Assembly (NCBI RefSeq): GCF_004834005.1
Contig: NZ_STFF01000002.1
Span: 620,001 to 684,000 of the forward strand
Direction of reading: 5' to 3'
Origin: Niastella caeni
GTDB lineage: Bacteria > Bacteroidota > Bacteroidia > Chitinophagales > Chitinophagaceae
Length of the DNA: 64,000 bases
This document shows positions 51,732 through 59,690 of the stretch, in pieces. The notes under the pieces were generated by a model that searched no databases, was not told the DNA's origin, and saw only the letters and a program-made list of their open reading frames with translations. Position numbers and translations under genes: made by a program. How positions within the stretch are numbered: the first letter of the stretch is position 1; each line of letters begins with the position of its first letter.

Positions 51732-51947
51732 GTGAACAAACCTCACAAAAAACTTTTCTCCACCCTTTTGGGGATACCTCCTTTTTTCTGCACATATTAT
51801 AAATCGCGCTTACCAAAAAAGAAAATACCCTTGAATAAACAGGAGTTTTTAGCAATCGTTGATCGATCTCTTAACTGTCTGCCTGATTATGAAGAATACC
51901 TCCACTTTAGATATTTTAAGAAAGGAAAATTTTTTTGTCTCCAGTAA
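51732..51947 (+). CDS. Doubtful small ORF, 71 codons
   Basis: Starts with GTG at 51732, 32 bases after the GNAT stop. The product is basic ('KPHKKLF', 'YKSRLPKKKIPLNKQEF') with no recognised family, no signal or membrane segment and no clear ribosome-binding site. It might be a remnant of a larger gene. Included because the frame is the only one available between the GNAT gene and the direct repeats downstream. Confidence 0.25.
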   Translation: MNKPHKKLFSTLLGIPPFFCTYYKSRLPKKKIPLNKQEFLAIVDRSLNCLPDYEEYLHFRYFKKGKFFCLQ

Positions 51948-51964
51948 TTAAATAGTGTGAAAGC

Positions 51965-52077
51965 CATTTTGCATTCGTCTTAATAGTAATGCAGTTAAAA
52001 GGCCACAGCCATACGAGATTAAAATTTATTCAGTCAATAGTAAAAAATCATTTTGCATTCGTTTAAATAGTAACGCA
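51965..52077 (+). repeat. Pair of 29-base direct repeats upstream of the second RteC-like gene
   Basis: CATTTTGCATTCGTCTTAAT followed by AGTAATGCA (51965-51993) recurs at 52049-52077 with three substitutions, giving 26 of 29 identical bases at a period of 84. The copies are 212 and 128 bases before the RteC-like start. They may be binding sites or promoter duplications; the 55 bases between them share nothing else evident. Confidence 0.75.
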
Positions 52078-52204
52078 CCTGTGAAGAACTACCGTTTTTA
52101 TTTTAGTGTTTAATGCTGATTCTGCCCTGTGAATGTCATTTTAAAAGGTTTGTATTCACTTACCTTTTTTATAACCAATTGATTTTGTTAATTGAACAAG
52201 TACA

Positions 52205-52780
52205 ATGCTTATGACAAACCAATTATGCTTTCAACAACAATGTACCCGGCTGTACAGAAAAATGCTGCAACAATTAGCTGGTTTTGAAAACACGGCAACC
52301 GATGAAAAGAAATGGATAGAGTGGGGATTCTGCGTAGCTACAAAAACCTGGTTTCGCATCCAGGCAGAAGTTGATAGTTATCAATTTGCCGATCAACTGG
52401 AGGAGATCAATTTTTATAAAACGTTGAAGCCGAAATTTATCGGGCTCATGGATTTCTTCTCCTTATTATATAAAACGGTTTTGTTTCAACCCGACGATTC
52501 GGAAGGAAAAATGGAGTATTGGAAAGAGGAGCTGGCCATTTGTAAAAATTTTTTATTGAAGCACAGCGCATTCTGCCAGTATTATAAACAGGGTTACACC
52601 GGAATGGACCATATTTATTTCGTTCATGAAAACAATCGGGAACCACTCATTTTCGGTACCAATGAAAACAAAGGGCATGTAGTTACTTCATACAGCCATC
52701 TGCTCGCCCGTGTTATATCCATTACAAAGTACCAGCGTTATTTACAGGAGAAAATCGGCTTTCTTACGAACGTCAACTAA
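52205..52780 (+). CDS. RteC-domain protein, copy 2
   Basis: 191 residues, ATG at 52205 (or 52211). It shares with copy 1 the blocks 'EINFYKTLKPKFIGLMDFFS' and 'LLYKTVLFQPDD' plus 'YWKEELAICKNF', and keeps the RteC C-terminal feature 'YYKQGYTGMDHIYFVHENN' better than copy 1. It belongs to PF09357 by these motifs. Copy 1 and copy 2 are separated by 3.5 kb and are clearly paralogous but diverged, so the duplication is old. An 18-base motif (52147-52164) upstream matches that before copy 1. A weak AAGGGC/GCCCTT hairpin (52820-52843) may end the transcript. Confidence 0.78.
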   Translation: MLMTNQLCFQQQCTRLYRKMLQQLAGFENTATDEKKWIEWGFCVATKTWFRIQAEVDSYQFADQLEEINFYKTLKPKFIGLMDFFSLLYKTVLFQPDDSEGKMEYWKEELAICKNFLLKHSAFCQYYKQGYTGMDHIYFVHENNREPLIFGTNENKGHVVTSYSHLLARVISITKYQRYLQEKIGFLTNVN

Positions 52781-52971
52781 GAACTGTAAACTAAGAACGT
52801 AAAATTAAAAACTTAAAAAAAGGGCTTGTGTCTACCTGCCCTTCCTTTAAGAGATGAAAAATTAAAAATGAGACATGCGGAATGGTAGTTGAGGTCAATG
52901 CCTGGCGCAGGTAGCGGGTCAATGGTGTATTGGGCTGCAGCAAATTGTAAAAACTATTCAAAGCACGAATC

Positions 52972-53003
52972 AACCACAAACCACAAACCACAAACCACAA
53001 ACA
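52972..53003. repeat. Heptanucleotide tandem repeat (AACCACA)x4
   Basis: Four exact copies of AACCACA (52972-52999) followed by AACA. It is in a noncoding gap of about 370 bases before the alpha-hydroxy-acid dehydrogenase; the rest of that gap holds a TTCACTATCTACCCTCCC motif at 53007 and the promoter listed next. Confidence 0.85.
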
Positions 53004-53124
53004 GAATTCACTATCTACCCTCCCTTTATTTTAAAATTATAAGCTATATATACAAGCTACTAAGCTGAATTACTCTTTTCCGCGGAAGCGCATAGAGCAG
53101 GATGCGCCGCCTGCACAAAAGGAC

Positions 53125-53132
53125 TATTTTTG
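53125..53132 (+). promoter_or_regulatory. Consensus -7 box before the hydroxy-acid dehydrogenase
   Basis: TATTTTTG is an exact match to the Bacteroidota -7 consensus TAnnTTTG, 22 bases before the start codon at 53155. No clear -33 TTG was found at the usual distance. Confidence 0.5.
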
Positions 53133-53154
53133 CGCACTTGAAATCAAACTGTCA

Positions 53155-54318
53155 ATGAGCAAACAAGTTCCGACCGTAAAGTATAACACCAGTTATCCTT
53201 CAATTGATGACCTGCGCAGCAAAGCCAGGAGAAAGATCCCAAAATTTGCATTCGAATACCTCGATGGGGGGTGTAATGAAGATGTAAACCTGCATAAGAA
53301 CACGGCTGAGATCAGGGAGGTGGAATTAGCCCCTTATTATCTGAGCAAACACAAGGGGTCGAATCTGCAAACCGAATTATTCGGTCATGTGTATGATGCG
53401 CCTTTTGGCATTGCGCCCGTTGGTTTACAGGGGCTCATCTGGCCCAATTCGCCGCAGATCCTTGCCAAAGCCGCCCTGAAGCATAATATTCCCTTTGTAT
53501 TGAGTACCGTTACTACCGCCGATATTGAAACCATAAGCAAAATAACGGAAGGCCGGGCCTGGTACCAGTTGTATCATCCTGCCGAAGATGAGGTGCGTGA
53601 TGATATTTTAAAACGGCTCGAAGCCACCCAATACCCTGTGCTGGTGCTGTTGAGCGACGTACCTTCCTTTGGTTTCCGGCCAAGAGACATTCGCAATGGC
53701 CTGGCCATGCCGCCCAGGATGACCCTGCGGAATATCCTTCAGATCATGACGCGGCCGGAATGGGCTTTGAAAACACTGAAATACGGTACGCCCAATTTTG
53801 CCACGTTAAAGCCATATATGCCAAAAGGATTAAATATGAAACAACTGGGGCTTTTCATGAACCGCACCTTTGCCGGCCGGTTGAATGCAGATAAAATAGC
53901 GCCCATTCGCGATAAATGGAAAGGAAAAATTGTAGTGAAGGGTATTGCCACCGAGGCCGATACCGAAATGTGCATCAAGCTGGGCATAGATGGCATTGTT
54001 GTTTCGAACCACGGCGGCAGGCAGCTCGATGCTGGTCAGTCGGCCATAAAGTCAATGCATCCGATCATAGATCGCTATAAAGGAAAAATAAAAATTATGA
54101 TGGACAGTGGCCTGCGTTCCGGTCCCGATGTGGCCCGGGTAATGGCCAGCGGCGCCGATTTTACTTTTATGGGCCGCTCGTTTATGTACAGCGTGGCCGC
54201 ACTGGGCGATGAAGGCGGCAACCATGTGATCGAAATGCTGAAAATACAATTAAAGCAGGTAATGGAGCAGGTATGTTGCGAGCAGATCATTGATTTGCCG
54301 AAGCATATTATCAAATAA
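53155..54318 (+). CDS. FMN-dependent alpha-hydroxy-acid dehydrogenase/oxidase (LldD-like)
   Basis: 387 residues, full length for the family. It oxidises an alpha-hydroxy acid, most often L-lactate, to the 2-oxo acid with FMN. Motifs: 'KIPKFAFEYLDGGCNEDVNL' at the N-terminus, 'PFGIAPVGLQGLIWPNS', 'VLSTVTTADIETI', 'WYQLYH', 'IVVKGIATEADTEMCI', the catalytic 'SNHGGRQLD' (His about 286) and FMN-phosphate loop 'MMDSGLRSGPDVARVM' then 'GADFTFMGRSFMY'. Insertion 'RPRDIRNGLAMPPRM' is typical of the membrane-associated lactate dehydrogenases. Monocistronic, with a consensus promoter and a strong terminator. Confidence 0.9.
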   Translation: MSKQVPTVKYNTSYPSIDDLRSKARRKIPKFAFEYLDGGCNEDVNLHKNTAEIREVELAPYYLSKHKGSNLQTELFGHVYDAPFGIAPVGLQGLIWPNSPQILAKAALKHNIPFVLSTVTTADIETISKITEGRAWYQLYHPAEDEVRDDILKRLEATQYPVLVLLSDVPSFGFRPRDIRNGLAMPPRMTLRNILQIMTRPEWALKTLKYGTPNFATLKPYMPKGLNMKQLGLFMNRTFAGRLNADKIAPIRDKWKGKIVVKGIATEADTEMCIKLGIDGIVVSNHGGRQLDAGQSAIKSMHPIIDRYKGKIKIMMDSGLRSGPDVARVMASGADFTFMGRSFMYSVAALGDEGGNHVIEMLKIQLKQVMEQVCCEQIIDLPKHIIK

Positions 54319-54346
54319 GATCTTTCCGGTTGATCACCTCAACAAG

Positions 54347-54381
54347 AAAAAGACTGTCGTTAATGACGGTCTTTTTCATTT
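54347..54381 (+). terminator. Intrinsic terminator after the hydroxy-acid dehydrogenase
   Basis: AAAAAGACTGTC (54347-54358) pairs with GACGGTCTTTTT (54365-54376) over 12 bp with one wobble around GTTAAT and ends in T-rich sequence. It is nearly the same stem as the terminator at 8156-8185. Confidence 0.88.
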
Positions 54382-54544
54382 TACCAACTACACCGGCCAT
54401 TGTTCCCAGTTATATAAACCTTCAGCTAAAATTCTATAGCAATATGGCCCGCTATTATTTCTGTAAATATTTTGTAGTGTTGTAAGTAATCGAAATCATT
54501 TTCCGGTCTTTAATGGATCGGGAAACGATTTGAATGCCTTGCCA

Positions 54545-55132
54545 ATGAAAATTGACGCCGTTTTTTTACAGCAACTGCAGCAACAGGTTGCCAAAGGCGA
54601 CCAGCGGTCTTTTGAAGACCTGTACCGGTTGTTCTATGCACGCCTCCTTAATTTCGCACTTTTGTATGTGCATAAAAGAGAGATTGCCGAAGAAGTAGTG
54701 AATGATGTGATGATCAGTATCTGGAACAAGCAGCAAACCCTGCAACAGGTGCAACATCTCGAAACCTATATTTTCACAGCCGTGCGCAACCGCTCGCTCA
54801 ATTACCTGACGAAATATTCCACCTGGCATGTATTGCCCGATGCCACCCATGAGCAGGGGACCATCATCAACCTCAACGATCCGGAAAAACAACTGGAATG
54901 GAAAGAGATCAGTTTTCATCTCAACCAGGCCATCGATCAGTTGCCCGAGCAATGTAGAACAGTATTTAAACTGATCAAGGAGGAGGGCTTTCGCTATAAA
55001 CAGGTAGCGGAAATTTTGAATATCTCTGCCCGCACGGTAGAAACCCAATTGTTTCGCGCTATTAAAAAGCTCGATAAAGTAATAGCCGTGTACCTTGATA
55101 AGTCGCAAAGAGCTAACCATCGAACAATGTAG
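54545..55132 (+). CDS. ECF-type RNA polymerase sigma factor (Bacteroidota PUL type)
   Basis: 195 residues from the ATG at 54545; a TTG at 54530 would add five residues. Region 2 is 'FEDLYRLFYARLLNFALLYV' with 'EIAEEVVNDVMISIWNKQQT'; region 4 is 'EQCRTVFKLIKEEGFRYKQV' with 'ISARTVETQLFRAIKKL'. It belongs to the large group of ECF sigma factors that sit before FecR-like anti-sigma genes and SusC transporters with STN domains. It recruits RNA polymerase to the downstream locus once released by FecR. It is followed after 42 bases by the anti-sigma gene. Confidence 0.93.
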   Translation: MKIDAVFLQQLQQQVAKGDQRSFEDLYRLFYARLLNFALLYVHKREIAEEVVNDVMISIWNKQQTLQQVQHLETYIFTAVRNRSLNYLTKYSTWHVLPDATHEQGTIINLNDPEKQLEWKEISFHLNQAIDQLPEQCRTVFKLIKEEGFRYKQVAEILNISARTVETQLFRAIKKLDKVIAVYLDKSQRANHRTM

Positions 55133-55174
55133 CCATCAAACAATGGATAAATAATATTTCTTACAACAAAAATC

Positions 55175-56182
55175 ATGGATAACGAAAATATATTAGAACT
55201 GATGTCAAGGGTTTTGTCGGGAGAAGCGACGCCCGAAGAACAGGCGGTCCTGGAAATAGCGATTGCGCAGGACAGTTATTTGCTGGCGCGATACAAATTG
55301 ATGCAACAGTTCTGGAACGAGCATGAAACGGTATCGCCGGCGGCGGTAGAAGATGCTTTGCAAAAGGTATTAGGGCAATTGCAATTGCAGCAGTCTGCAC
55401 CGGTAAAAAAAATAGATCCTCGCCGGTTATGGAAGCGTGGCCTGGCGGCGGCTGTTGTTGTAATGGCATTGGGATGCACGGGGCTTTGGTACTTTACCAA
55501 TCGAAATGTAAATACGACTCCTGATTCCTTATTGGAAAAGCAAAATGCAAGAGGAACCAAGAGCACCATAGTGCTGCCCGATGGCAGTAAAATATGGTTG
55601 AATGCCGATAGTAAAATAAAATATCCTGCATCGTTTACCGGCCACCTGCGGGAAGTGTATTTGAATGGAGAAGCTTTTTTCGACGTCGCCAAAGATCCGA
55701 AGAAACCATTTATCATCCACCTGAACAAGGGTACTGTTAAGGTGCTGGGCACTTCGTTCAACGTGCGCGCCTATGATAATGAAAAACTGATCGAAACTTC
55801 TGTGGCCACCGGCCGGGTGGCGTTCATTCCCGATCGGTCAACTGCAAAACAGCAACCCGATACAATTTATATAACCCCGAACAATAAGGTACGTTATTCC
55901 CTCAGCGACAACCAGGTTAAAGTGGAACCGACTGCAGCGGCGGAAGACAAAGCCTGGACGGAAGGTAAACTGATCTTCAAAGCGATCACCCTGGAAGAAA
56001 TTGCCATAGAGTTGGAAAGGAATTTTGGTAAGCAGGTGATCTTTATTGATGACGAACCCAAATATTACCGGCTTACCGGCGCTTTTGAGAACAACAGCCT
56101 GGAAGAGATCCTGTTCTACCTGTCGAAAACAAAAAACTTTAATTACACGATCAACAGCAGCGAGTTGTTGATTGCTAAATGA
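55175..56182 (+). CDS. FecR-family anti-sigma factor
   Basis: 335 residues. A cytoplasmic N-terminal region ('LMSRVLSGEATPEEQAVLE'), one membrane helix at about 88-108 ('AAAVVVMALGCTGLWYF') and a periplasmic FecR domain ('GTKSTIVLPDGSKIWLNADS', 'VYLNGEAFFDVAKDPKKPF', 'VKVLGTSFNVRAYD') with a C-terminal secretin-like/STN-binding part ('LEEIAIELERNFGKQVIF'). It holds the sigma factor inactive until the N-terminal domain of the SusC transporter signals substrate. Same operon direction as the sigma gene and transporter. Confidence 0.93.
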   Translation: MDNENILELMSRVLSGEATPEEQAVLEIAIAQDSYLLARYKLMQQFWNEHETVSPAAVEDALQKVLGQLQLQQSAPVKKIDPRRLWKRGLAAAVVVMALGCTGLWYFTNRNVNTTPDSLLEKQNARGTKSTIVLPDGSKIWLNADSKIKYPASFTGHLREVYLNGEAFFDVAKDPKKPFIIHLNKGTVKVLGTSFNVRAYDNEKLIETSVATGRVAFIPDRSTAKQQPDTIYITPNNKVRYSLSDNQVKVEPTAAAEDKAWTEGKLIFKAITLEEIAIELERNFGKQVIFIDDEPKYYRLTGAFENNSLEEILFYLSKTKNFNYTINSSELLIAK

Positions 56183-56234
56183 TCAAGCCATCAAACCATA
56201 GGGCCCTAGTCATGAATTAAGAAAAACAGAAGTT

Positions 56235-59200
56235 ATGTTGAAAAAATTTACAACCCTTTTGTTATTGTTACATACCATTTCCCATTTACCGGCCCAGTTT
56301 GCCAAAGCGGCTCCGGTCAATACCATGCACTTCTACCAGGAAAAAGAAACCAGGATCACGCTGCAAATTAAAAATGAAAAATTACAGGTAATACTGGGGA
56401 AGATCGAAAAGAGATCGGGCTATGCATTTGTTTACTCGAACGATGAGATCGACGCTGATCAGAAATTATCGATCCAGGTTAAGGAAAAAGAGCTCCGGGA
56501 TGTATTGAGCGAATTATTTACGCCGCTGCACATTGGGTATGAGATCATAAAGAACAAGATCATTTTAAAAGGAGAGAGAACATCCGTCCCTTTAGCAGCA
56601 GGCAGTAGTGGTGTAACGGCCAACCGCACGGTTGAGGCTGCTACTGCCCGGGTGAAAACCGATACATTGATCGAAGGGCGGGTGGTTGATGAAAACCAGC
56701 ATGGGCTGGCCAATATCAACGTGCAGTTAAAAGGCGCTTCACTGGGCACTACCACCAATGCCAGGGGTTACTTTTCATTACGTATTGGGGATGATCAAAT
56801 GAATGGTGTTTTACATTTCTCGTCTATTGGATATACGCCACAGGAAGTGCCGCTCGGCGGCAAGCGGCCATTGCTTATACAAATGAAAGCAGAAAGTAAA
56901 GACCTTGGTGAAGTAGTAGTGATAGGCTATGGCACGCAGCGCAAAATATCGGTTACAGGTTCAGTTGATAATATCAGCAAAAAGGCGATCGAGGGTCGTC
57001 CGGTCACCAACCTCAGTACAGCATTGCAGGGCGTATCGCCGAACCTTATTATTCAGCAACGGAATTTTGAACCGGGGCAGGGTGTAAACATCAATATCCG
57101 CGGCCTGGGTACCCTGGGCGATAACACGCCGCTGGTGGTGATCGATGGTATCCTCGGCGGCGATCTGAACCTGATCAACCCCAATGACATTGAAAGCGTA
57201 TCTATCCTGAAAGATGCCGGTAGCGCGGCTATTTATGGTTCACGGGCTGCCAACGGCGTTATTTTGATCACTACCAAAAAAGGACGTAAGAACGCAAAAC
57301 CCACAGTAGCCTATACCGGTATATATGGTATTCAAACACCGCGCATCACCTATAAACCGGTGCATGCCTGGGAAAATGCCTATTATAAAAATGAATCGCT
57401 GGTAAACTCAGGCTTGTCGCCTGCCTTTACGCCGGAGCAACTACAGGAATTTAAGAACCGGGGCGATGGCGACTGGCGCGTTGATAATATTTTTCACGAC
57501 GCACCCCAGCAAACACACAATATCTCCGTTAGCGGCGGTGGCGCTAATAACATGTATCTGTTATCGGTAGGGTATCTCGATCAGCAGAATAACTTTATCG
57601 GTCCCGGTTACGGATACAAGCGGTATAATGTGCGCCTGAATCAAACAAATGAAATAGGCAGGCTGAAACTGAACACCATTCTCAGCTATGTAAAAGTACT
57701 GGGTAAAGATCACTCTTATAATGCCGGAACCCTGATAGTGGACGCCAGCCGGGTGCCTTTGTATTATTCATATCAGGACAGTGCCGGCAACTACCTTACC
57801 AATCCTGTTTCGGCCCAGTTCAATCCCAAAGCCATTTTGGAAAAAGGCGGTTATCGCAAAAGCAATGACGATGAAGTATTCGGAAATCTCAGCGCAGAAT
57901 ACCAGGTGATAAAAGACCTGAAAGTAAAAGGCGTTTTTGGCGGAACCTTTCGCTCGAACCATACATTCGGCCGTCGCATGCAACTGAACTTTATACCGGG
58001 CGGCGTGTACGGCGATGATCGCGAGATCTTCGATAACAACTATAAATCTATATTTACCAATCTGCAGTTGATTGCAGAATACAGTAAGACTATTCATAAA
58101 CATTATGTTCAGATGCTGGCAGGTGTTGCCAATGAATCGTTCCGGTCTGAAAAAAATGCCCTGTACCAGACGTTGACCGATCCGGCATTGGGTATTCCGG
58201 TTACGGGTACTAAAATAGATGCCGGTCGCAGTTTTAATTCCAATGGAACAGATCTTTCTGATCTGTCGCGCCCACCAGCTACTATTGAAACAAGCATTCA
58301 CTCCCTTTTTGGCCGTGGATCGTATTCATGGAGCGACCGGTATTTTGCGGAAGTTAATTTCCGGTACGATGGTTCCAGCAAATTCGCCAAAGGCAACCGT
58401 TGGGGTTTCTTTCCTTCTGTTTCGGCCGGCTGGCGCATAAGCGAAGAAGCGTTCATGGACAATTTGCGCTCTACAATAAACAACCTGAAAGTGCGCGGTT
58501 CCTATGGCATCCTGGGCAACCAGAATGTACGCGCCTATCAGTACCAGACCACGTTTAACAGCTATCCAAGTGCTTATGGTTTTAATAACTCTGTTGTAAG
58601 TGGTGCTGGCTATAACCTCGGCAATCCCGACCTTACCTGGGAAAAAGCGGCCACTTTCAATATAGGTGTAGATGTTACTTTACTGAACAGACGACTTGAA
58701 TTTTCTTATGACTGGTTCGATAAAACGACCAGCGATATCTTATATGGCCGTAAAGATGTGCCGCAATTGTTTGGCGCCGGGTTTGCCGATTATAATGTAG
58801 CAAAAGTGAAAAACCGGGGCTGGGAAGTACGCGCTTCCTATAACTGGCCGGGTAAAGTAATAAGCCAGACCTTTTCGGTTAACCTCGCTGATAACTTAAA
58901 TGAATTGCTGGCGCTTACCTACGGCACCGGAGAACAAAAGGAGCCTAAGGAAGAATTTGAGATCATACGCAGGGTAGGGCAACCCATTACCTTATATCGC
59001 GGCTATAAGCGCAATGGCTATTTTCAAACGCTCGATGATCTTAATAAAGCGCCGAGGTTTGCGAATTCGGTAGTAACGCCGGGTGATATTAAATATGTTG
59101 ACCGTAATGGCGATGGCCTCATTGATGATAAAGATAAATTCATCCTTGGCAATCCTTTTCCGCGGTATACTTTCGGGTTCACTTATACGGCCACGGCAAA

Positions 59201-59681
59201 AGGATTTGATGTGCAGGTATTCATCCAGGGCGTGGGAAAAAGAGATGCCATGATCAGGGGCGAACAGGTAGAACCTTTTCACGTAGGCTATGGCGGTACC
59301 ATGTATGCGCATCAAACCGATTACTGGACGCCTTCGAACCCTCATGCCAAATATCCGCGGCTGGCAGAGAATGGTTCCGCTTCCAATAAAAACAACTACC
59401 GCGTAGGTTCCGACCTTTACCTGTTCAATGCAGCGTATGCCCGGTTAAAAAATGTGCAGTTGGGTTATACCATACCGGCAACTATCAGTTCCAGGGCTCA
59501 TATGCAAAAAGTTAGAGTATACCTCACCGGTCAAAACCTGGTAACGCTTACCAAATTGACTTTCCTCGATCCGGAGATCACTGAGTTTGATAATAACACC
59601 AACCTGGGCGCAGGCGCCAACAGCGCCCGGGCATATTTCCTGCCCATCTTTTACGGGTTCGGACTGGATGTAACTTTTTAA
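56235..59681 (+). CDS. SusC-family TonB-dependent transporter with STN signalling domain
   Basis: 1148 residues with a signal peptide. An STN/secretin domain at about 45-110 ('ITLQIKNEKLQVILGKIEKR', 'FTPLHIGYEIIKNKIIL') is followed by a carboxypeptidase-regulatory-like domain ('IEGRVVDENQHGLANINVQL'), TonB box region 'DLGEVVVIGYGTQRKISVTG', plug ('NINIRGLGTLGDNTPLVVID', 'IYGSRAANGVILITTKKG') and barrel ending 'FYGFGLDVTF'. The STN domain talks to the FecR protein encoded just upstream, unlike the HTCS-linked transporter at 36593. It imports oligosaccharides, probably mannan-derived given the downstream GH76 gene. Confidence 0.95.
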   Translation: MLKKFTTLLLLLHTISHLPAQFAKAAPVNTMHFYQEKETRITLQIKNEKLQVILGKIEKRSGYAFVYSNDEIDADQKLSIQVKEKELRDVLSELFTPLHIGYEIIKNKIILKGERTSVPLAAGSSGVTANRTVEAATARVKTDTLIEGRVVDENQHGLANINVQLKGASLGTTTNARGYFSLRIGDDQMNGVLHFSSIGYTPQEVPLGGKRPLLIQMKAESKDLGEVVVIGYGTQRKISVTGSVDNISKKAIEGRPVTNLSTALQGVSPNLIIQQRNFEPGQGVNINIRGLGTLGDNTPLVVIDGILGGDLNLINPNDIESVSILKDAGSAAIYGSRAANGVILITTKKGRKNAKPTVAYTGIYGIQTPRITYKPVHAWENAYYKNESLVNSGLSPAFTPEQLQEFKNRGDGDWRVDNIFHDAPQQTHNISVSGGGANNMYLLSVGYLDQQNNFIGPGYGYKRYNVRLNQTNEIGRLKLNTILSYVKVLGKDHSYNAGTLIVDASRVPLYYSYQDSAGNYLTNPVSAQFNPKAILEKGGYRKSNDDEVFGNLSAEYQVIKDLKVKGVFGGTFRSNHTFGRRMQLNFIPGGVYGDDREIFDNNYKSIFTNLQLIAEYSKTIHKHYVQMLAGVANESFRSEKNALYQTLTDPALGIPVTGTKIDAGRSFNSNGTDLSDLSRPPATIETSIHSLFGRGSYSWSDRYFAEVNFRYDGSSKFAKGNRWGFFPSVSAGWRISEEAFMDNLRSTINNLKVRGSYGILGNQNVRAYQYQTTFNSYPSAYGFNNSVVSGAGYNLGNPDLTWEKAATFNIGVDVTLLNRRLEFSYDWFDKTTSDILYGRKDVPQLFGAGFADYNVAKVKNRGWEVRASYNWPGKVISQTFSVNLADNLNELLALTYGTGEQKEPKEEFEIIRRVGQPITLYRGYKRNGYFQTLDDLNKAPRFANSVVTPGDIKYVDRNGDGLIDDKDKFILGNPFPRYTFGFTYTATAKGFDVQVFIQGVGKRDAMIRGEQVEPFHVGYGGTMYAHQTDYWTPSNPHAKYPRLAENGSASNKNNYRVGSDLYLFNAAYARLKNVQLGYTIPATISSRAHMQKVRVYLTGQNLVTLTKLTFLDPEITEFDNNTNLGAGANSARAYFLPIFYGFGLDVTF

Positions 59682-59690
59682 CAACGAAAA

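Noticed and set aside
48140..52780. Conjugative transposon suggested by two RteC-like genes
   Set aside because: No integrase, excisionase, mobilisation, tra genes, rteA/rteB or attachment-site duplication were found in the window.
52791..53000. 69-codon minus-strand frame with a repeated VVCGLW stretch
   Set aside because: The repetition is simply the translated AACCACA tandem repeat; no independent evidence for a gene.
52972..53003. CRISPR-like array
   Set aside because: The repeat unit is only 7 bases, without spacers or cas genes.
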